Made by a program: the position numbers and the translations under genes. Source: Streptomyces sp. WAC06614 (GTDB taxonomy: Bacteria; Actinomycetota; Actinomycetes; Streptomycetales; Streptomycetaceae). From it: 39,662 nucleotides of DNA. The notes beneath the pieces are model-generated. The model saw nothing but the letters and a program-made list of their open reading frames with translations. It ran no database searches and was not told the origin of the DNA. Location of the stretch: NCBI RefSeq assembly GCF_003949795.1, contig NZ_RPRY01000030.1:1-39662 (forward strand). Direction: 5' to 3'. Below are positions 34,024 through 39,662 of this stretch, in pieces (position 1 is the first letter of the stretch; each line of letters starts with the position of its first letter).

Positions 34024-35523
34024 CTAGGCGCTCTCCGCGGCCAGTTGGCGCACCGCGTCGGCGAACGCGTCTCCGCGCTCGTTGTAGTTCGCGAACATGT
34101 CCATCGAGGCACAGGCAGGCGCCAGCAGGACCGTGTCGCCGGGCTCGGCGAGGCGGGCCGCTTCCCGGACCGCTGCGAGCATCGCCCCAGTGTCGGTCCG
34201 GTCGAGGTCCACGACCGGGACCTCGGGCGCGTGTCGCGCCAGCGCGTCCCGGATCAGCGCCCGGTCGGCGCCGATCAGGACCGCACCGCGCAGCCGCTTC
34301 GCGGCGCCCTGGACCAGCTCGTCGAAGGTCGCGCCCTTGGCCAGGCCGCCGGCGATCCACACCACCGGCTCGTAGGCGGCCAGCGAGGCCGCGGTGGCGT
34401 GGGTGTTGGTCGCCTTGGAGTCGTCGATGTACGTGACCCCGCCGACCTCGGCGACGTGCGCGATCCGGTGCGCGTCGGGCCGGAAGGCCCGCAGGCCGTC
34501 GCGGACCGCACGGGCCTCCACGCCGAAGGCGCGGGCCAGGGCGGCGGCGGCCAGGGCGTTGGCGATGTTGTGCGGGGCGGGCGGGTCCACGTCCTCGACG
34601 TGCGCCAGCTCCTGTGCGTTCTTCTGCCGGTCCGCCACGAAGGCCCGGTCGACGAGGATCCCGTCGACGACGCCCAGCATGGACGGGCCGGGGGCGCCGA
34701 GGGTGAAACCGATGGCCCGGCAGCCCTCGACCACGTCGGCCTCCTCCACCAGGCGCTCGGTGGCGGCGTCCGCGACGTTGTAGACGCAGGCGACCGTGTT
34801 GCCCTCGTAGATACGGCCCTTGTCGGCGGCGTACGCCTCCATCGAGCCGTGCCAGTCGAGGTGGTCGGGGGCCAGGTTCAGCACCGCGGCGGAGTGCGCG
34901 CGGACGCTGGGCGCCCAGTGCAGCTGGTAGCTGGACAGCTCCACGGCGAGGACGTCGTACTCCTCGGCGCCGAGGACCACGTCCACGATCGGGGTGCCGA
35001 TGTTGCCGACGGCGGCGGTGCGCAGGCCCGCGGCCCGCAGGATCGACGCCAGCATCTGGGTGGTGGTCGTCTTGCCGTTGGTGCCCGTGACGGCCAGCCA
35101 CGCGGCGGGGGCGGCCGGCGGTACGTCGGAGCCGGCGGCCTGGGCACGGCGCAGGGCGCCCAGCTCGCGCAGCCGCCAGGCGATCTCGACGTCGCCGACC
35201 ACGTCCACGCCGGCCTTCGCGGCGGCGAGGAACAGGGGGCTCTCCGGCTTCCAGCCGGGCGAGGTCACGACCAGCTCGGTGCCGTCCGGCAGGACGTCCC
35301 CGGCGCGGGAGCCGTCGGCCAGGTGGCCGAGGCGGGTCTCGATGCCCTGCTCGGCCAGCTCGGCGGCGCGCGCCCGGTGGGCGTCGCCGTCGCCGTTGTC
35401 GACCACGGTGACGGCCGCGCCGAGGCCGGCCAGGGCGCGGGCGGCGCTGAGGCCGCTCACGCCGAGGCCGGCGACGGTGATCCGCTGCGGCAGTCCGTAC
35501 CGTGCGAGCACGTCGGTGGTCAC
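34024..35523 (-). CDS. murD: MurD, UDP-MurNAc-L-Ala:D-Glu ligase
   Basis: A 499-residue cytoplasmic ligase adding D-glutamate to the peptidoglycan precursor. It has a Rossmann N-domain ([15 protein letters not shown]), the ATP loop [11 protein letters not shown] (146-156), [16 protein letters not shown] and [11 protein letters not shown]. It is longer than the roughly 440 residues of E. coli MurD, partly from an Ala/Pro-rich insert near 125-140. GTG at 35523 overlaps the mraY stop by four bases. Confidence 0.97.
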   Translation of the reverse strand: MTTDVLARYGLPQRITVAGLGVSGLSAARALAGLGAAVTVVDNGDGDAHRARAAELAEQGIETRLGHLADGSRAGDVLPDGTELVVTSPGWKPESPLFLAAAKAGVDVVGDVEIAWRLRELGALRRAQAAGSDVPPAAPAAWLAVTGTNGKTTTTQMLASILRAAGLRTAAVGNIGTPIVDVVLGAEEYDVLAVELSSYQLHWAPSVRAHSAAVLNLAPDHLDWHGSMEAYAADKGRIYEGNTVACVYNVADAATERLVEEADVVEGCRAIGFTLGAPGPSMLGVVDGILVDRAFVADRQKNAQELAHVEDVDPPAPHNIANALAAAALARAFGVEARAVRDGLRAFRPDAHRIAHVAEVGGVTYIDDSKATNTHATAASLAAYEPVVWIAGGLAKGATFDELVQGAAKRLRGAVLIGADRALIRDALARHAPEVPVVDLDRTDTGAMLAAVREAARLAEPGDTVLLAPACASMDMFANYNERGDAFADAVRQLAAESA

Positions 35524-36590
35524 TTGTCGGCCGCCCATCCGGCGTAGAAGAGGCCCAGACCCACGATCACGCACATGCCCTGGATGATCCAGAAACGGAC
35601 CACGACCAGGACCTCGGACCAGCCCTTGAGCTCGAAGTGGTGCTGGAGGGGAGCCATCCGGAAGACCCGCTTACCGGTGAGCCGGAAGGAGCCGACCTGG
35701 ATGATCACGGACATCGTGATGAGGACGAAGAGGCCGCCCAGCAGCGCGAGCAGCAGCTCGGTGCGGGAGCAGATGGCCAGGCCGGCGAGGGCGCCGCCGA
35801 GGGCGAGCGAGCCGGTGTCACCCATGAAGATCTTGGCGGGCGAGGTGTTCCACCACAGGAAGCCGAAGCAGGCACCCATCAGGGCGGAGGCCACGACCGC
35901 GAGGTCGAGCGGGTCACGCACCTCGAAACAGGCCGCCGGGTTGGTCAGCGTGGCCGCGTTGGCGCAGGACTCCTGGAACTGCCAGACGCCGATGAACGTG
36001 TAGGCGCCGAAGACCATCACGGAGGCGCCGGTGGCCAGACCGTCGAGGCCGTCGGTCAGGTTCACTCCGTTGGACATGGCCAGGATCATGAACAGCGCCC
36101 AGACCACGAACAGCACCGGCCCGATGGACCAGCCGAAGTCGGAGACCCAGGACAGCTTGGTGGACGCCGGGGTCAGCCCGCGGGAGTCCTTGAACTGCAG
36201 CGCCAGCACGGCGAAGGCGATGCCGACGATGAGCTGGCCGGCCATCTTCGCCTTCGCCCGCAGGCCCAGCGAACGCTGCTTGACGATCTTGATGTAGTCG
36301 TCGAGGAAGCCGACCAGGCCCATGCCCGCCATCAGGAACAGCACGAGCAGACCGGAGAACGACGGCTCGCTGCCGGTGAGCACCTTCGTCAGGGCGTACG
36401 CGGCGAGCGTCGCCAGGATGAAGGAGATGCCGCCCATGGTGGGCGTGCCCTTCTTGCCCAGGTGGCCGCGCGGGCCGTCGTCCCGGATGAACTGGCCGTA
36501 GCCCTTGCGGGCCAGCAGCTTGATCAGCAGCGGGGTGCCGATGATCGTCAGGAACATACCGATGACACCCGCGAACAGGATCTGCCTCAT
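35520..36590 (-). CDS. mraY: MraY, phospho-MurNAc-pentapeptide translocase
   Basis: A 356-residue enzyme with ten membrane spans that makes lipid I from UDP-MurNAc-pentapeptide and undecaprenyl phosphate. Active-site motifs are DDYIK (Asp97, Asp98), NLTDGLDG at 177-184 and FMGDTGSL at 255-262. ATG at 36590 overlaps the murF stop by four bases. It is the target of several Streptomyces nucleoside antibiotics. Confidence 0.98.
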   Translation of the reverse strand: MRQILFAGVIGMFLTIIGTPLLIKLLARKGYGQFIRDDGPRGHLGKKGTPTMGGISFILATLAAYALTKVLTGSEPSFSGLLVLFLMAGMGLVGFLDDYIKIVKQRSLGLRAKAKMAGQLIVGIAFAVLALQFKDSRGLTPASTKLSWVSDFGWSIGPVLFVVWALFMILAMSNGVNLTDGLDGLATGASVMVFGAYTFIGVWQFQESCANAATLTNPAACFEVRDPLDLAVVASALMGACFGFLWWNTSPAKIFMGDTGSLALGGALAGLAICSRTELLLALLGGLFVLITMSVIIQVGSFRLTGKRVFRMAPLQHHFELKGWSEVLVVVRFWIIQGMCVIVGLGLFYAGWAADK

Positions 36591-38005
36591 CGGCCGGCGA
36601 CCTCGCCTTCGAGCAGCGCCTGCGCGACCCGCTCCAGACCGGCGGACCTGGATGCCTTCACCAGCACGACGTCTCCCGGGCGCAGTTCACTGCGCAACAG
36701 GTCGACCGCCGCCTGCGCGTCGGACACGAGCACCGACTCCTCACCCCACGAACCCTCGTTATATGCGCCCAGTTGCAGCCAGGACGCTTCCCTGCCCCCG
36801 ACTGCCACGAGCTTGCTCACGTTGAGCCGGACGACAAGTCGTCCGACCGCGTCGTGCTCGGCGAGCGAGTCGTCCCCGAGCTCGGCCATGGGACCGAGCA
36901 CCGCCCACGTACGTCCCCCGTTCGCCTGGGCGGCGCCGCCCATGGCGGCCAGCGCGCGCAGTGCGGCCCGCATGGACTCGGGGTTCGCGTTGTAGGCGTC
37001 GTTGACGACCGTCACGCCGTCGGCCCGCTCGGTGACCTCCATCCGCCAACGGGACAGCGTGCCCGCCGCGGAGAGCGCGGTGGCGATCTCGTCGACGGAC
37101 ATGCCCAGCACGTGGGCGACGGCGGCCGCGGCGAGCGCGTTCGACACGTGGTGCTCACCGTACAGCCGCAAGGTCACGTCGCTGCACCCGGTGGGTGTGT
37201 GCAGTGTGAAGGAAGGCCGTCCCTGGGCCGTCATCCGGACGTCGGTGGCCCGTACGTCGGCGTCCTCGGCCTCGCCGAACAGCACCGTACGGGCCTTGGT
37301 CCGGGCGGACATGGCGCGTACCAGCAGGTCGTCGGCGTTGAGGACGGCGACGCCGCCGTCGGCCTCGGCCGGCAGGGCCTCGACCAGCTCGCCCTTGGCC
37401 TGGGCGATGGCCTCGCGGCCGCCGAACTCGCCGATGTGGGCGGTGCCGACGTTGAGCACCAGGCCGATCCGGGGCGGGGTGAGCCCGGTGAGGTAGCGGA
37501 TGTGGCCGATGCCGCGGGCGCCCATCTCCAGCACCAGGTGCCGGGTGTCCTCGGTGGCGCGCAGCGTCGTGATCGGCAGGCCGATCTCGTTGTTGAGGTT
37601 CCCCGGCGTCCACACGGTGGGCGCGTGGTGCTGGAGGACCTGGGCGATGAGGTCCTTGGTGGAGGTCTTGCCGGCCGAACCGGTCAGGGCCACCACGTCG
37701 GTGCCGATCCGGGCGACGACGGCGCCGGCCAGCGCGCCGAGCGCGCTGACCACGTCGTCGACGACGACGGCGGGCACGCCGACGGGACGGCTCGCCAGGA
37801 CGGCGACCGCGCCGGCGGCGACCGCGGCGGCGGCGTAGTCGTGACCGTCGACCTGCTCGCCGACGAAGGCGGCGAACAGGCTGCCGTCCTCCACCTGGCG
37901 GGAGTCGTACACGACGGGGCCGGTGACCTGGGCGGCCGGATCCGGTATGTCGTGGAGCTGCCCGCCGGTGATGTCGGCGATCTCGGCGAGGGAGAGGGGG
38001 ATCAC
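36587..38005 (-). CDS. murF: MurF, D-Ala-D-Ala adding ligase
   Basis: A 472-residue cytoplasmic ligase that completes the UDP-MurNAc pentapeptide. The ATP loop is [10 protein letters not shown] (109-118), followed by [10 protein letters not shown] and [11 protein letters not shown], conserved in MurF. GTG at 38005 overlaps the murE stop by four bases, so the pair is coupled. Confidence 0.97.
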   Translation of the reverse strand: MIPLSLAEIADITGGQLHDIPDPAAQVTGPVVYDSRQVEDGSLFAAFVGEQVDGHDYAAAAVAAGAVAVLASRPVGVPAVVVDDVVSALGALAGAVVARIGTDVVALTGSAGKTSTKDLIAQVLQHHAPTVWTPGNLNNEIGLPITTLRATEDTRHLVLEMGARGIGHIRYLTGLTPPRIGLVLNVGTAHIGEFGGREAIAQAKGELVEALPAEADGGVAVLNADDLLVRAMSARTKARTVLFGEAEDADVRATDVRMTAQGRPSFTLHTPTGCSDVTLRLYGEHHVSNALAAAAVAHVLGMSVDEIATALSAAGTLSRWRMEVTERADGVTVVNDAYNANPESMRAALRALAAMGGAAQANGGRTWAVLGPMAELGDDSLAEHDAVGRLVVRLNVSKLVAVGGREASWLQLGAYNEGSWGEESVLVSDAQAAVDLLRSELRPGDVVLVKASRSAGLERVAQALLEGEVAGR

Positions 38006-39615
38006 GGGGTGGTCTCCTCGGCCTGTCGGGCGTGGGTTCGGTCGGCGTGCCGCTGGGCGGCCTCGATGGCGGCGCGCAGCACGGCGCGGTCGTCGAAGGG
38101 GCGGACGACGCCCGCGGTCTCCTGGCCCTGCTCGTGGCCCTTGCCGGCGACGAGCACGGTGTCGCCGGGCTCGGCCCGGGCCACGGCGGCGGCGACGGCC
38201 GCGGCACGGTCGGCGTCCACCAGGACGGTCCCCCGCTCGGCGGGGGGCACGGAGACGGCGCCTTCGAACATGGCGGCGAGGATCGCCAGGGGGTCCTCGG
38301 AGCGCGGGTTGTCGGAGGTCAGGACGGCGGTGTCGGCGTACCGGGCGGCGGCGGCGCCCATCGGGCCGCGCTTGGTGGTGTCGCGGTCGCCGCCGCAGCC
38401 GAGCACGATGTGCAGCTTGCCGGTGGTGACCTCGCGCAGGGCCCGCAGCACGGAGACGACGGCGTCGGTCTTGTGCGCGTAGTCGACGACGGCCAGGTAG
38501 GGCTGTCCCGCGTCGACCCGCTCCAGCCGGCCGGGCACGCCCGGGACGGCGGCGACGCCGTCGGCGGCGGTCTGCGGGTCCAGGCCGGCGGTGGCCAGGG
38601 TGACGATGGCGGCGACGGTGTTGGCGACGTTGAACGGGCCGGGCAGCGGGGCCTTGGCCCGGACGCGCTGCCCGTCGGGCCCGACCAGGGTCAGGGTGGA
38701 GTCCAGGTGGCCGGTGACGACGTCCTCGGCGCGCCAGTCGGCGGCCGGGTCACCGGTGGCGGAGAAGGTGACGACCGGGACGGAGGACTCCTTGGCGAGC
38801 CGGCGGCCGTACTCGTCGTCGACGTTGACCACGCCCACCCGGGCCCGCTCCGGCGTGAACAGCCGGGCCTTGGCCTGGAAGTAGTCCTCCATGTCGGAGT
38901 GGAACTCCATGTGTTCCGGGCTGAGGTTGTTGAAGACGGCGACGTCGAAGACGCAGCCGTCGACCCGGCCGAGCACCAGGGCGTGGCTGGAGACCTCCAT
39001 GGCCACGGCCTCCACGCCGCGCTCGCGCATGACGGCGAACAGCGCCTGGAGGTCGGTGGCCTCGGGGGTGGTCCGCTCGGACTTGATGCGCTCGTCGCCG
39101 ATGCGCATCTCGACGGTGCCGACGAGTCCGGTCGCGCGGCCGGCGCCGCGCAGGCCGCCCTCGACGAGGTAGGCGGTGGTGGTCTTGCCGGAGGTGCCCG
39201 TGATGCCGATCTGGACCAGCGCCTCACCCGGGCGGCCGTAGATCTCGGCGGCGAGCTCCCCCATCCGGCCGCGCGGGTCGGCGACGGTCAGCACCGGCAG
39301 GCCCGTGGCGGCGGCGCGGTCGGCGCCCGCCGGGTCGGTCAGCACCGCCGCGGCGCCGCGCTGTGCGGCCTGGGCGGCGAACTCGGCGCCGTGCACTCGG
39401 GCGCCGGGCAGGGCCGCGTACAGGTCGCCGGGGCGGACCGCACGGGAGTCGTGCGTGATGCCGGTGATCGTCGCGTCGGCCGTCGGCGCCTGGCCGCCCA
39501 GCCGGGCGGCGAGCGCGCCGAGCGGGGTCGGGCGCGGGCTCTGGGGCCGCGGCGCGCCCGGCGGCGTTGCCGGGGCGTCGTTCTGGGTCGTTCTGGGCTG
39601 ATCAGCGTGGGGCAC
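38002..39615 (-). CDS. murE: MurE, diaminopimelate-adding ligase
   Basis: A 537-residue ligase that adds diaminopimelate to UDP-MurNAc-L-Ala-D-Glu. An extended Pro/Thr-rich N-terminus (1-30) precedes the substrate domain (ITHDSRAVRPGDLYAAL). The ATP loop is GTSGKTTT at 140-147. SDNPRSEDP contains the DNPR motif at 435-438 that selects diaminopimelate over lysine; streptomycetes use the LL form. GTG at 39615 has no ribosome site, and TACGCT lies seven bases upstream, so a leaderless transcript is possible. The upstream neighbour, expected to be ftsI, is outside the window. Confidence 0.96.
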   Translation of the reverse strand: MPHADQPRTTQNDAPATPPGAPRPQSPRPTPLGALAARLGGQAPTADATITGITHDSRAVRPGDLYAALPGARVHGAEFAAQAAQRGAAAVLTDPAGADRAAATGLPVLTVADPRGRMGELAAEIYGRPGEALVQIGITGTSGKTTTAYLVEGGLRGAGRATGLVGTVEMRIGDERIKSERTTPEATDLQALFAVMRERGVEAVAMEVSSHALVLGRVDGCVFDVAVFNNLSPEHMEFHSDMEDYFQAKARLFTPERARVGVVNVDDEYGRRLAKESSVPVVTFSATGDPAADWRAEDVVTGHLDSTLTLVGPDGQRVRAKAPLPGPFNVANTVAAIVTLATAGLDPQTAADGVAAVPGVPGRLERVDAGQPYLAVVDYAHKTDAVVSVLRALREVTTGKLHIVLGCGGDRDTTKRGPMGAAAARYADTAVLTSDNPRSEDPLAILAAMFEGAVSVPPAERGTVLVDADRAAAVAAAVARAEPGDTVLVAGKGHEQGQETAGVVRPFDDRAVLRAAIEAAQRHADRTHARQAEETTP

Positions 39616-39622
39616 GGCGGTG

Positions 39623-39628
39623 AGCGTA
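39623..39628 (-). promoter_or_regulatory. Possible -10 box for leaderless murE transcript
   Basis: TACGCT on the minus strand ends seven bases before the murE GTG. Transcription would begin at or next to the start codon, which fits the missing Shine-Dalgarno sequence. No good -35 box is seen, so the call is weak. Bases 39616-39662 hold no gene that I can recognise. Confidence 0.25.
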
Positions 39629-39662
39629 CCGGGCGTGGCGGCGCTGTCGCGAAGTGAGGGGG

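Noticed and set aside
1..39662. tRNA, rRNA, insertion sequence, prophage or attachment sites
   Set aside because: No cloverleaf, conserved rRNA block, transposase, integrase or terminal repeat was seen on either strand; the gene content is core chromosome.

Overview
The window is a stretch of high-GC actinobacterial chromosome, almost certainly from Streptomyces or a close relative (Streptomycetaceae). The signs are very high GC with strong third-position bias, frequent GTG starts, a DivIVA with Gln/Pro/Met-rich linkers, a histone-like DksA fusion (DdbA type), a translational T-box in front of ileS, and a division and cell wall (dcw) cluster lacking murC and ftsA. Gene order matches, from memory, the S. 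coelicolor dnaE - phoD - lspA - ileS - divIVA - sepF - ftsZ - murE neighbourhood. I see no rRNA, tRNA, insertion sequence, prophage or CRISPR array.

Left part (1-4350): a minus-strand run of a NYN-domain (PIN-like) protein, an ABC-2 exporter ATPase and permease, and a membrane protein cut by the left edge. The window opens on a perfect 30-bp inverted repeat. A 56-residue hydrophilic protein gene (plus) and dnaE (minus) converge on a strong hairpin.

Middle part (4355-17953): dnaE, the replicative polymerase, faces a DUF2252 kinase-like gene. A plus-strand series follows: a two-cysteine membrane protein, a membrane-anchored DsbA-like thioredoxin, a Tat-exported PhoD phosphatase and a secreted M43 metalloprotease. 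Next come a small alpha/beta hydrolase (minus), an MscS channel (plus) and a CPA1 Na+/H+ antiporter (minus). The last two genes converge with only 7 bp between stop codons.

Right-middle part (17477-25471): GNAT, rluD-like, lspA and ddbA genes lie on the minus strand. Divergent to them is ileS behind a leader whose T-box, antisequestrator and SD-sequestering helices can be drawn base by base. IleS carries the altered class I signature GAHH (GXHH) instead of HXGH. An unrecognised gene follows, then a 42-bp perfect palindrome as a bidirectional terminator.

Right part (25492-39615): one long minus-strand cluster, in transcription order murE, murF, mraY, murD, ftsW, murG, ftsQ, ftsZ, pgeF, yggS, sepF, yggT, divIVA. 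MurE to MurG build lipid II; FtsW, FtsQ, FtsZ and SepF run septation; DivIVA directs tip growth. Four-base stop/start overlaps tie murE-murF-mraY-murD and ftsZ-pgeF together. The ftsQ-ftsZ gap holds a candidate promoter, a palindrome and a hairpin. Most of the window is ordinary core genome. The parts most worth a second look are the ileS riboswitch and GXHH signature, the ftsZ upstream region, the repeats in DdbA, the membrane/DsbA pair, the phoD operator-like site and the left-edge inverted repeat.
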